A DNA stretch of 10,258 nucleotides from Larix sibirica (GCA_004151065.3 NWUY0300022128.1:32728-42985), one strand, 5' to 3'. Shown: positions 1 to 7,863, counted from the first letter of the stretch. The notes: generated by a model from the letters alone, not told the origin. Program-made: numbers and translations.

Positions 1-10
1 TGATAAATAA

Positions 11-40
11 AACAAGTATATGCTAGAGCACATACTTGTT
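11..40. repeat. 13-bp inverted repeat (hairpin)
   Basis: Arms 11-23 and 28-40 are inverted complements with one mismatch, around the 4-base loop TAGA. The A-C mismatch on the plus strand becomes a T-G wobble on the minus strand, so a minus-strand RNA would pair along the whole stem. It is too short for a microRNA precursor, and no transcript around it can be identified. Confidence 0.6.
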
Positions 41-213
41 GATATGCTTAACTAAATCTTGTGTTTGATGAATGGCCATTGTAAGATCGATTCATAGATT
101 TGGAAAGTCAAATACTAAACAACACAAAATGAATATTTGTGTTTCCCTTCCTATTTGTTTCTAATAGAAAGTGAAAAAATAGGGTCCTCCTAATTTAATT
201 TTCACATGAAGGT

Positions 214-303
214 ATGGGGAAAATCTTCTTAGAGTCAAAAGGAACTTGTGGGGGCACTAACAAGAGCAAGAAGGGATATGTGTGGAGCATCACTGGATTA
301 AAG
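214..303 (+). other. Possible small coding exon (weak)
   Basis: The frame is open from 199 and has an ATG at 214. It gives 30 codons that are rich in Lys, Gly and Ser and end in ...SITGLK, directly followed by GTATGT at 304-309, a good plant splice-donor sequence. There is no clear polypyrimidine acceptor upstream and no recognisable downstream exon, because the following sequence becomes G-rich repeat and then CT-rich tract. The peptide matches no family I know. It may be a chance open frame beside a chance donor. Confidence 0.15.
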
Positions 304-358
304 GTATGTTTTTTGTCATTTCCCCAGCTTTTTTATAATTTTCAAATTTAAAACAAAA

Positions 359-482
359 TGGGATTTGGGTTTTGGAGATGGGAGATGGGATTTGGATTTT
401 GGAAATTTGAATAAGGGTTGAACAGGGGATGGGAATTGGGGTTTAATGGGAGATGGGATTTATGTTTCGGACATGGGATTTA
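359..482 (+). repeat. Degenerate G-rich repeat (GGGATTT / GGGAGAT)
   Basis: About 120 bp built from imperfect repeats of GGGATTTGG and GGGAGATGGGATTT. G runs lie almost only on the plus strand. The region directly precedes a strongly pyrimidine-rich plus strand, giving an abrupt switch of strand composition near 490-515. No coding reading is convincing, because the frames through it are forced by the repeat. Confidence 0.75.
425..457 (+). other. G-quadruplex motif
   Basis: Five runs of at least three G lie at 425-428, 431-433, 438-441, 448-450 and 455-457. The loops between them are 2, 4, 6 and 4 bases. This meets the usual pattern of G3+ runs with loops of 1-7. A looser second set (360-362, 367-369, 380-382, 387-389; loops 4, 10 and 4) lies just upstream. 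Folding is inferred from the pattern only. Confidence 0.6.
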
Positions 483-514
483 TAAAACAAAACAATTTTT
501 TTTTAAGAATATAT

Positions 515-613
515 ATTCCCCCCTTCCCCTTCCTCTCTCTCTTCCTCTCACCCACTCCTACCCATTTTTTCTTCCCTGGTCCTTTCTTCTTCTTCTTCTT
601 CTTCTTCTCCTCC
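515..613 (+). repeat. CT-rich tract with TTC microsatellite, left flank only
   Basis: The plus strand is almost pure pyrimidine and includes about eight TTC units at 584-608. Open frames across it translate to runs of Phe, Leu, Pro and Ser, which is what CT-rich DNA gives in any frame, so they are not genes. This tract is specific to the left flank: the position matching it before copy 2 (5075-5183) is also CT-rich but has a different sequence. Confidence 0.8.
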
Positions 614-708
614 TCTCTTTTTATCTTCCTCTTTATCCCTTTCTTCTTCCTTTTTCCTCCAATCTTGGCCCTTTTCCTGTACCTGCTAACCTCAACCTCC
701 TAAAATTA
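614..708 (+). repeat. CT-rich/telo-box repeat, unit A remnant (copy 1)
   Basis: This is the last ~95 bases of the repeat unit that is complete at 5017-5278. It ends with the diagnostic stretch CCTGTACCTGCTAACCTCAA followed by CCTCCTAAAATTA. Upstream the unit is replaced by unrelated CT-rich sequence with the TTC microsatellite. Confidence 0.75.
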
Positions 709-959
709 GGTTTTATTTTCTAATTTTTTACATACTTAAAACTTAACACTAGAAACCCTAATTTTCTGCCCTACCTCTTCTCTTCCACTTTCTCCTCTTT
801 CTTCCTTCCCTTCTTTCCTTTTTTCTCTTCTACTCCCTTTTCCTTCTTCTCCTTCTTTTCCTCTTCTCTTTTCCTCTTCCTCTTTATCCCTTTCTTCTTC
901 CTTTTTCCTCCAATCTTGGCTCTTTTCCTGTACCTGCTAACCTCAACCTCCTAAAACTA
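709..959 (+). repeat. CT-rich/telo-box repeat, unit B (copy 1)
   Basis: A 251-bp unit that starts with GGTTTTATTTTCTAATTTTT, has a telo box at 753-761, continues as a CT-rich tract and ends in CCTCCTAAAACTA. It is a tandem neighbour of unit A and highly similar to it, the main difference being a few indels in the CT-rich part. A telo box followed by a pyrimidine-rich leader resembles the promoter and 5' UTR of plant translation-related genes, but no start codon with a credible protein follows. Confidence 0.8.
753..761 (+). promoter_or_regulatory. Telo box AAACCCTAA (copy 1, unit B)
   Basis: An exact AAACCCTAA lies just upstream of a CT-rich stretch. In plants this motif is known from promoters and 5' UTRs of ribosomal-protein and other proliferation genes, where Telo-box-binding proteins act. 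Function here is inference, since no downstream gene is visible. Confidence 0.4.
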
Positions 960-1833
960 GGGCTCGGTTTCCTCAAGAAACCTTCGCCCTCCCTCCTAAC
1001 AGGCTCAGCCTACCACTGGTCCCTCTTTTCCAAGGCCGTAAGAGCCTCTTTTCAGACTTCTTCCCTGCTGCCATAAGTCTTCTAGGGCAGTAGACTGTGC
1101 ACTTTAGCAGACCTTCTCCATTGCCTTCTTGCCCACACACAGAACACACCAAAGTTATTATTAACCTTTTTGCAAGTGTGTTAAGGGCTGCTACCATTGA
1201 CAGCAAGGTCTGAAATTTCACTAATTTGAGGTCTGAAATACTTTATTACAGTCTACAAACTTGTGATTAGTGCATGAGTGAAATGATTGGAGTTGAGTGC
1301 AAATTGTTCACATCTTCCTATATATCTTGAACCAACTTGTTATTATTGCAAGTAGCTATTTACAAGACCGTTATGACATTATTATACTGCTGTTAAGGTT
1401 TTACATACAGTCTGAAAGTGTGCATTTTATTGACAGTCATATAACTACCTAGTCGCATTTGGAACTAGTATCTGTTGAATACACCTCTGCTGTTATAAAT
1501 TGGTAGGTGGATATTTTAATTTGACTCTACAAGGGCTGCCATGCTACTGTTAACCTCCACATATAAAGTCTGAAACTACTCATATTTTGTTATCATAAAC
1601 CAAGGTTAAGTATTGAAGCTACATTGTTTACCCTGAGGCACTTTATTAGCACTTTGCACTTAATCTACTACTGCTGTCCAACTGTCTAGGTGTCTGTCAT
1701 CACTGACATACAGTGCTTAGTTTGCCATAGGCATTAGTCTTTATATTTGTTATTGGTGGTTTGACTCTTCGTCTTTGACTTTGGATGATTCATGTTACAT
1801 GATTGATGCTAATCATTGGTGAACGATACTTTC
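960..1833. other. No supported gene (copy 1)
   Basis: I see no recognisable protein or RNA gene here. The first ~250 bp are comparatively GC-rich and include CTAACAG|G at 997-1003, which would serve as a splice acceptor after the CT-rich tract. A minus-strand open frame of 82 codons (973-1221) has Arg/Lys/Gly-rich content and resembles no family. From about 1200 the sequence is AT-rich with scattered GTCTGAAA motifs (1208, 1231, 1410, 1568). These lack the box C and box D spacing of snoRNAs. Confidence 0.5.
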
Positions 1834-1843
1834 CTATATAAAG
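1834..1843 (+). promoter_or_regulatory. TATA-box-like site CTATATAAAG (copy 1)
   Basis: An excellent match to the plant TATA consensus, with transcription expected to begin roughly 30 bases downstream near 1865-1875. No convincing coding region follows. The longest plus-strand frame downstream, 2012-2266, runs into the diverged tandem repeat. Such sites arise often by chance in AT-rich DNA. Confidence 0.25.
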
Positions 1844-2159
1844 AGTCATTGAATGTTCTCTACCTTTTGAGTGGAATACGTTGAATAGATACATTTAGAT
1901 TTGGCATCTACAAGCACTAAACCTCATATTATGTCTTCTTCATTCACAAAGTCATATTGATTAAGGCACTGGTCACTAACTGGGGCATCTAGGAGACATA
2001 GCTTTGTTGTCTTGAATGTCTTGCAGATCATTGAAGGGCTCTCCCCTTGGAGGTTCCGACTCTCCGAAGCAGTTGGAAGAGTGACTAAGGTGACAGTGGT
2101 CACTTTCTCCATTACATTTGTTCATCGGATACTAGCCCTGCTAGTTCATCCGGTAACAC
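1844..2159. other. No supported gene; hypervariable patch (copy 1)
   Basis: No gene is recognised. Overlapping frames of 62 codons (minus) and 84 codons (plus) compete over the same bases. Five of the 11 differences between the two 4.4-kb copies lie within 54 bases here (2106, 2126, 2132, 2144 and 2159). Confidence 0.5.
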
Positions 2160-2453
2160 GGTGCTCCCTTTGCACTTTTTTTCACCACTCCAACAAAAGA
2201 TGTCTTGCCCTCTTCATGAAGGAAGTATTTGGACACAAATATCAATCTCTACATGTCCCATCCTAAATGAAGTCCTTGAGAAGGATCACCTCATAGTTCT
2301 CAGTTTCCATATCTAATTATGCAAAAAGCAGTAGATAAAGATTCACAAGACTACGGATTCTAGATCGGTGCAACCTTGTGTTACCTCTTGATCTCCTTAG
2401 GGGGTGGATTTACCTCCTCAAGATCTATGAGGAGTTGCCTTTACAGGACATAG
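2160..2453 (+). repeat. 294-bp diverged tandem repeat, unit 1 (copy 1)
   Basis: This aligns with 2454-2747 at a constant offset of 294. Shared landmarks include TTTGCACTTTTTT, GATGTCTTGC, TCTTCATGAAGGAA, TATTTGGA, CTACATGT, GGATCACCTCATA, AGATTCA and GGACATAGGG. Similarity by eye is roughly 70%, so this is an old duplication, unlike the nearly identical 4.4-kb one. Neither unit has a long open frame, and the sequence matches no element I can name. Confidence 0.85.
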
Positions 2454-2747
2454 GGAGCACTCTTTGCACTTTTTTAGCCGCCCTAACCAAGGATGTCTTG
2501 CTGTCTTCATGAAGGAAATATTTGGATGTAGATCTCAGTGTCTACATGTTCTATCTCAAACAAAGGCCTTCAAGAGGATCACCTCATATTTCTCGGTTGC
2601 CTTGTCTAATTGATGCAACAAGCAATAGATAGAGATTCATGAGACTTTCGATTCCAAATCAGTGTGGCCTTGTATTTCCTTTCAATCCCCTTGGGGGGTC
2701 GACCTATCTCCTCAAGACCCACAAGAAGTTGTCGGCTAAGGACATAG
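2454..2747 (+). repeat. 294-bp diverged tandem repeat, unit 2 (copy 1)
   Basis: Second unit of the same tandem pair. It ends with the same GGACATAGGG that closes unit 1 and is followed by unrelated sequence (GTGTACACC...), so the array has only two units. A 72-codon minus-strand frame (2606-2824) crosses its end. Unit 1 does not preserve that frame, which argues against a shared coding function. Confidence 0.85.
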
Positions 2748-3293
2748 GGTGTACACCACCACATTAGCAAACTATTCAACTCTAGGTGATCATAGAGTTG
2801 GGCTTCCCCCACCCAATGCACCACCCCTCAAGTTTGCTTGAGTAGGTAGGTTTCCATCAGGGGTTTCTTCCCCATGGCCTTGTAGGTTAGAAGAGTCAAA
2901 TTTCTTTGCTCCTGCACTCTTCCCCAGATCATACAACCAGGTACTGCCAGCCTTGACCATTCTACAGAGGATATCATTAGTCAATGCATTGGTCCTTTCA
3001 CAGCTATTGATGACCTCATTTGTCCTTTGCAGCCAGCTCGAGCTCCAGCAGGGCTTGACATACTCTCTTATGTTTTTGCATCTGTTTCAGCACCAAGACT
3101 TATTGTATTTGCACCTTATTTTATTTCTTCTCTTAGCTAGATATTTAGCTTATGGTAGACACTTGGTTCTTTATCTTTGCTGTCAGTTTTGATTTAGGGG
3201 TTGTGTTTGCTGTTTGCACTCTCACATTGTACCAACACTGAATGTGGTCTTTTAGTCCCATTGACCTACTTTTGTGGTCATTTGTTGGACATT
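2748..3293. other. No supported gene; unrecognised open frames (copy 1)
   Basis: Open frames overlap on both strands. The plus-strand frame 2886-3137 has 84 codons without an in-frame ATG and ends at TAG 3138-3140. Its composition looks protein-like (segments such as STEDIISQC and APAGLDILSYVF), but it is not recognised. A second plus frame (2953-3192, 79 codons) overlaps it and is Leu/Gln-rich. Both cannot be genes, and probably neither is. Confidence 0.4.
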
Positions 3294-3299
3294 AATAAA
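3294..3299 (+). promoter_or_regulatory. AATAAA polyadenylation-like signal (copy 1)
   Basis: An exact AATAAA follows a T/G-rich stretch (about 3190-3290) resembling the far-upstream elements of plant 3' UTRs. It could close a transcript from the region above, but plant poly(A) signals are loose and AATAAA is common by chance. Confidence 0.25.
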
Positions 3300-4594
3300 A
3301 TTATCTTATCTGCACGACGCTCCCCCTTTAATGATTGTCTCTTGCTCCTTGTGTGATTCCAATTTTCTCTTTCAACTCCATTCACTTCCCACCAGCAGAA
3401 AGAGCAAGAGAAAGATAGCTTCTTAGTAATTAGAATCTCGGCTGATGCTGTTTGTGACGTTCTGAGTGCTGTTTACCAGGTGGTTTAGGCATTCTTTTTT
3501 CTTTTCCGATTGCCATCCTTGGGGTTTACTCCTGGTGCCTTTGGACTATGAAGATATAGGAGAAGATGGGCAAGTTTTCTGAAGGTGTTCAGTCTGCTGG
3601 CATGATCAGCATCTGAAAGTTGTGTTCACATAATCTAGCAGCTGGGTAAAAGTGAGATCAGCACACTATATAATCATCTTGTCTGGTAAGCCCCCACTGA
3701 GGACAAGCTTCACACAATACGGGCAAAGGTGACAAGACCTTGCAAAATCTGATTTCTGTCAACGTTAATCAATTGACTCAGGGAGTTTCCAATTGCTTCA
3801 AGAAATGATGAAGACCACAAGTGAAGAGGGAGATTTGGAAGTCTTATCCAGACTGCTGTTGTTGTGACAGTCACTTGTGGACCTAGCACTTTACCAATGG
3901 TTCAGTCGGATCTCCTCCTTCCTTTCATCTGCAGGGAGAGGGAGAGACCTCACAAAAACTTGAAATTCTTCACTGGTTTGTCTATATGTGAAAGCTCATA
4001 TTAGTTCGCTACGTGTTGATATTGATCAGATGAAAACCCTCCCAGGTTTGAAAGACCTGCTTGGCCTGGTCCTTGACAAATTGCAGCTCCACAGGAGGCT
4101 ACATTACAGAGCATCACTTAATGTCTCTGTAAACTTAGGGATTGAACCTTCTTTGGTTGCCTTATGACACCTTCACTGAGAGCTAGTATTTTTCCTTCGA
4201 AGCCAGTGCGATCAACCCTCGCAGAAGCTGCCACCCCTACCCAAGATTTTGTCGCTTGCTGTTCATCACTTCTCCTGCATGCTTAACTCTGTATTAAGAT
4301 GTTATGATACCTACTTTAATAGGGGGGCGAGAGATTTGAACTTTGCACTCCTCCCTTTACCAAGTGACCATGGATCCAACCAAGATTCATGAATTATGTG
4401 CAAGGATGTTTTAAAACGATATGATCATTTACTAGTGGAGTTGCAAATAGCATTTCAGTGAAACAAAGATATTTATTATTGGAGATTGAGTGATTTGTAG
4501 ATGAAAAATATGTTATGTGATTAATTGTGGAGTGATTCTCTTTTGATTGATGAAGGGTCACTTTGGCAATACGTATACCTGTGCAATGTTGCAA
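3300..4594. other. No supported gene (copy 1)
   Basis: About 1.3 kb with no recognised gene. A plus frame at 3964-4164 (67 codons, stop 4165-4167; the first ATG at 4030 leaves 45) contains a Leu-rich stretch, LPGLKDLLGLVLDKLQLH, that looks helical but unfamiliar. GAGATTTGAACTTTGCACTC near 4331 recalls the T-loop-side sequence of tRNA-derived repeats, but no cloverleaf or intact A and B boxes can be made around it. Site 3671 is where copy 2 carries 8 extra bases. Confidence 0.45.
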
Positions 4595-5004
4595 ATATCG
4601 CCAATATATCATGATATTTGATGATATTCTGTGAGTTTTTCAACTTGCTGATACACTCGGCCTAAAACATTAGCGATTTTAAGGTATTTGAGTATATCAC
4701 AATATTTTGGAAAATATATATTGGCAATATATAGAGAGTCAACAGAAAATATTGCCGAGGGCACCATAATTTGTGTATGAAGTACAAAATTTTCTATTTT
4801 TGTGCTCATTCTTTTGCGATATTTTTGCCTATGTTGGTTTTCTTTTCATATTTATGTGGTGATGTGCTTATTTCATCTTGAAGCTTCAGATTTTAAAAGA
4901 AAATGAATATTTTGTATTTTTAAAAAGTTTGCTGATATTTTTCTGGATATTTCCGACAAGTTTATTTCTGGACATTGGCGATATATTCCCTGAAATGATA
5001 TTTG
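4595..5004. repeat. AT-rich GATATTT/CGATATAT element (copy 1)
   Basis: This region is dense in variants of GATATTT, CGATATAT, AATATTGCC and their complements. ATATCGCCAAT at 4595-4605 is inverted exactly at 4974-4984, so the block is framed by an 11-bp inverted repeat. ATGATATTTG occurs directly at 4611-4620 and again as the last ten bases of copy 1 (4995-5004). Similar interspersed AT-rich sequence is common in plant genomes. A non-autonomous DNA transposon is possible, but no target-site duplication is evident. Confidence 0.45.
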
Positions 5005-5005
5005 N
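5005..5005. other. Single ambiguous base: probable contig junction
   Basis: This is the only n in the window and lies exactly between the last base of copy 1 (GATATTTG) and TTTTGTAATTAGG. Copy 2 continues past the same GATATTTG into TAACACTG. Some scaffolders write one n where two contigs are predicted to overlap but are not merged. Its position at the breakpoint is direct observation. The assembly explanation is inference. Confidence 0.8.
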
Positions 5006-5016
5006 TTTTGTAATTA

Positions 5017-5278
5017 GGTTTTATTTTCTGATTTTTTACATACTTAAAACCCTAAGCCTAGAAACCCTAATTTTCTGCCCTACCTCTTCTCTTCCACCTT
5101 CTCCTCTTTCTTCCTTCCCTTCTTTCCTTTCTTCTCTTCTCCTCCCTTTTCCTTTCTTCTTCCTCTTCTCCTTCTTTTCCTCTTCTCTTTTTATCTTCCT
5201 CTTTATCCCTTTCTTCTTCCTTTTTCCTCCAATCTTGGCCCTTTTCCTGTACCTGCTAACCTCAACCTCCTAAAATTA
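5017..5278 (+). repeat. CT-rich/telo-box repeat, complete unit A
   Basis: A 262-bp unit in tandem with unit B (5279-5529). It has the same order of parts: GGTTTTATTTTC start, telo boxes, long CT-rich tract, CCTGTACCTGCTAACC and CCTCCTAAAATTA end. It is about 11 bp longer than B because of indels in the CT-rich part. Its first ~167 bp are absent from the left flank of copy 1. The open frame 4878-5273 that spans the n is a product of CT-rich translation and the junction. Confidence 0.8.
5047..5070 (+). promoter_or_regulatory. Two telo boxes (unit A)
   Basis: AAACCCTAA occurs at 5047-5055 and 5062-5070, 15 bases apart, just before the CT-rich tract. Unit B keeps only the second one. A regulatory role is inferred from plant promoters with this motif; no gene is seen downstream. 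Confidence 0.4.
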
Positions 5279-5529
5279 GGTTTTATTTTCTAATTTTTTA
5301 CATACTTAAAACTTAACACTAGAAACCCTAATTTTCTGCCCTACCTCTTCTCTTCCACTTTCTCCTCTTTCTTCCTTCCCTTCTTTCCTTTCTTCTCTTC
5401 TACTCCCTTTTCCTTCTTCTCCTTCTTTTCCTCTTCTCTTTTCCTCTTCCTCTTTATCCCTTTCTTCTTCCTTTTTCCTCCAATCTTGGCTCTTTTCCTG
5501 TACCTGCTAACCTCAACCTCCTAAAACTA
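5279..5529 (+). repeat. CT-rich/telo-box repeat, unit B (copy 2)
   Basis: Identical to 709-959 except for C at 5392, where copy 1 has T (822). It carries one telo box at 5323-5331. Units A and B in tandem before copy 2 show that the repeat number here is at least two. Confidence 0.8.
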
Positions 5530-6403
5530 GGGCTCGGTTTCCTCAAGAAACCTTCGCCCTCCCTCCTAACAGGCTCAGCCTACCACTGGTCCCTCTTTTC
5601 CAAGGCCGTAAGAGCCTCTTTTCAGACTTCTTCCCTGCTGCCATAAGTCTTCTAGGGCAGTAGACTGTGCACTTTAGCAGACCTTCTCCATTGCCTTCTT
5701 GCCCACACACAGAACACACCAAAGTTATTATTAACCTTTTTGCAAGTGTGTTAAGGGCTGCTACCATTGACAGCAAGGTCTGAAATTTCACTAATTTGAG
5801 GTCTGAAATACTTTATTACAGTCTACAAACTTGTGATTAGTGCATGAGTGAAATGATTGGAGTTGAGTGCAAATTGTTCACATCTTCCTATATATCTTGA
5901 ACCAACTTGTTATTATTGCAAGTAGCTATTTACAAGACCGTTATGACATTATTATACTGCTGTTAAGGTTTTACATACAGTCTGAAAGTGTGCATTTTAT
6001 TGACAGTCATATAACTACCTAGTCGCATTTGGAACTAGTATCTGTTGAATACACCTCTGCTGTTATAAATTGGTAGGTGGATATTTTAATTTGACTCTAC
6101 AAGGGCTGCCATGCTACTGTTAACCTCCACATATAAAGTCTGAAACTACTCATATTTTGTTATCATAAACCAAGGTTAAGTATTGAAGCTACATTGTTTA
6201 CCCTGAGGCACTTTATTAGCACTTTGCACTTAATCTACTACTGCTGTCCAACTGTCTAGGTGTCTGTCATCACTGACATACAGTGCTTAGTTTGCCATAG
6301 GCATTAGTCTTTATATTTGTTATTGGTGGTTTGACTCTTCGTCTTTGACTTTGGATGATTCATGTTACATGATTGATGCTAATCATTGGTGAACGATACT
6401 TTC
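5530..6403. other. No supported gene (copy 2)
   Basis: Base-for-base the same as 960-1833, with no recognised gene. Because the copies are identical here, conservation of the 82-codon minus-strand frame (5543-5791) says nothing about selection. Confidence 0.5.
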
Positions 6404-6413
6404 CTATATAAAG
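6404..6413 (+). promoter_or_regulatory. TATA-box-like site CTATATAAAG (copy 2)
   Basis: Exact counterpart of the site at 1834-1843, with the same unchanged surroundings and the same lack of a convincing downstream gene. Confidence 0.25.
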
Positions 6414-6729
6414 AGTCATTGAATGTTCTCTACCTTTTGAGTGGAATACGTTGAATAGATACATTTAGATTTGGCATCTACAAGCACTAAACCTCATATT
6501 ATGTCTTCTTCATTCACAAAGTCATATTGATTAAGGCACTGGTCACTAACTGGGGCATCTAGGAGACATAGCTTTGTTGTCTTGAATGTCTTGCAGATCA
6601 TTGAAGGGCTCTCCCCTTGGAGGTTCCGACTCTCCGAAGCAGTTGGAAGAGTGACTAAGGTGACAGTGGTCACTTCCTCCATTACATTTGTTCATTGGAT
6701 ATTAGCCCTGCTAATTCATCCGGTAACAG

Positions 6730-7023
6730 GGTGCTCCCTTTGCACTTTTTTTCACCACTCCAACAAAAGATGTCTTGCCCTCTTCATGAAGGAAGTATTT
6801 GGACACAAATATCAATCTCTACATGTCCCATCCTAAATGAAGGCCTTGAGAAGGATCACCTCATAGTTCTCGGTTTCCATATCTAATTATGCAAAAAGCA
6901 GTAGATAAAGATTCACAAGACTACGGATTCTAGATCGGTGCAACCTTGTGTTACCTCTTGATCTCCTTAGGGGGTGGATTTACCTCCTCAAGATCTATGA
7001 GGAGTTGCCTTTACAGGACATAG
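6730..7023 (+). repeat. 294-bp diverged tandem repeat, unit 1 (copy 2)
   Basis: Counterpart of 2160-2453. It differs at 6843 (G) and 6872 (G), where unit 2 also has G (7137, 7166). It therefore keeps the state common to both units. Confidence 0.85.
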
Positions 7024-7317
7024 GGAGCACTCTTTGCACTTTTTTAGCCGCCCTAACCAAGGATGTCTTGCCGTCTTCATGAAGGAAATATTTGGATGTA
7101 GATCTCAGTGTCTACATGTTCTATCTCAAACAAAGGCCTTCAAGAGGATCACCTCATATTTCTCGGTTGCCTTGTCTAATTGATGCAACAAGCAATAGAT
7201 AGAGATTCATGAGACTTTCGATTCCAAATCAGTGTGGCCTTGTATTTCCTTTCAATCCCCTTGGGGGGTCGACCTATCTCCTCAAGACCCACAAGAAGTT
7301 GTCGGCTAAGGACATAG
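7024..7317 (+). repeat. 294-bp diverged tandem repeat, unit 2 (copy 2)
   Basis: Counterpart of 2454-2747, with a single difference at 7072 (C here, T in copy 1). C is also the base in unit 1. Confidence 0.85.
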
Positions 7318-7863
7318 GGTGTACACCACCACATTAGCAAACTATTCAACTCTAGGTGATCATAGAGTTGGGCTTCCCCCACCCAATGCACCACCCCTCA
7401 AGTTTGCTTGAGTAGGTAGGTTTCCATCAGGGGTTTCTTCCCCATGGCCTTGTAGGTTAGAAGAGTCAAATTTCTTTGCTCCTGCACTCTTCCCCAGATC
7501 ATACAACCAGGTACTGCCAGCCTTGACCATTCTACAGAGGATATCATTAGTCAATGCATTGGTCCTTTCACAGCTATTGATGACCTCATTTGTCCTTTGC
7601 AGCCAGCTCGAGCTCCAGCAGGGCTTGACATACTCTCTTATGTTTTTGCATCTGTTTCAGCACCAAGACTTATTGTATTTGCACCTTATTTTATTTCTTC
7701 TCTTAGCTAGATATTTAGCTTATGGTAGACACTTGGTTCTTTATCTTTGCTGTCAGTTTTGATTTAGGGGTTGTGTTTGCTGTTTGCACTCTCACATTGT
7801 ACCAACACTGAATGTGGTCTTTTAGTCCCATTGACCTACTTTTGTGGTCATTTGTTGGACATT
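7318..7863. other. No supported gene (copy 2)
   Basis: Identical to 2748-3293, including the unrecognised 84-codon plus frame (7456-7707) and the competing frames on both strands. Confidence 0.4.

Larger units (their letters stand above)
614..5004 (+). repeat. Copy 1 of 4.4-kb direct duplication
   Basis: This segment matches 5184-9582 from end to end. The offset is 4570 bases up to position 3670 and 4578 after it, because copy 2 has 8 extra bases at 8241-8248. I count 11 substitutions: 822, 2106, 2126, 2132, 2144, 2159, 2273, 2302, 2502, 3690 and 3706. The left edge lies inside CT-rich repeat. The right edge is the base before the single n. It may be a true duplicate or a second assembly of the same locus. 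Confidence 0.97.

Noticed and set aside
418-723. Open frames of 85-101 codons on the plus strand rich in Phe, Leu, Pro and Ser
   Set aside because: They are translations of CT-rich tract in two overlapping frames. Hydrophobic runs are forced by the base composition, not evidence of membrane proteins.
973-1221. 82-codon minus-strand frame, repeated at 5543-5791
   Set aside because: Its presence in both copies only reflects the recent duplication. No family is recognised and the context is not gene-like.
3804-3870. Box C-like ATGATGA as a C/D snoRNA
   Set aside because: No CTGA box D at suitable spacing and no terminal stem. The same holds for TGATGA at 3008, 4547 and 65.
4325-4375. tRNA or tRNA-derived SINE suggested by GAGATTTGAAC
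   Set aside because: No acceptor stem, anticodon arm or intact A and B boxes can be placed around it.
4878-5273. 131-codon open frame, the longest in the window
   Set aside because: It crosses the n at 5005, joining AT-rich repeat to CT-rich repeat. It depends on an unknown base and probably an artificial junction.
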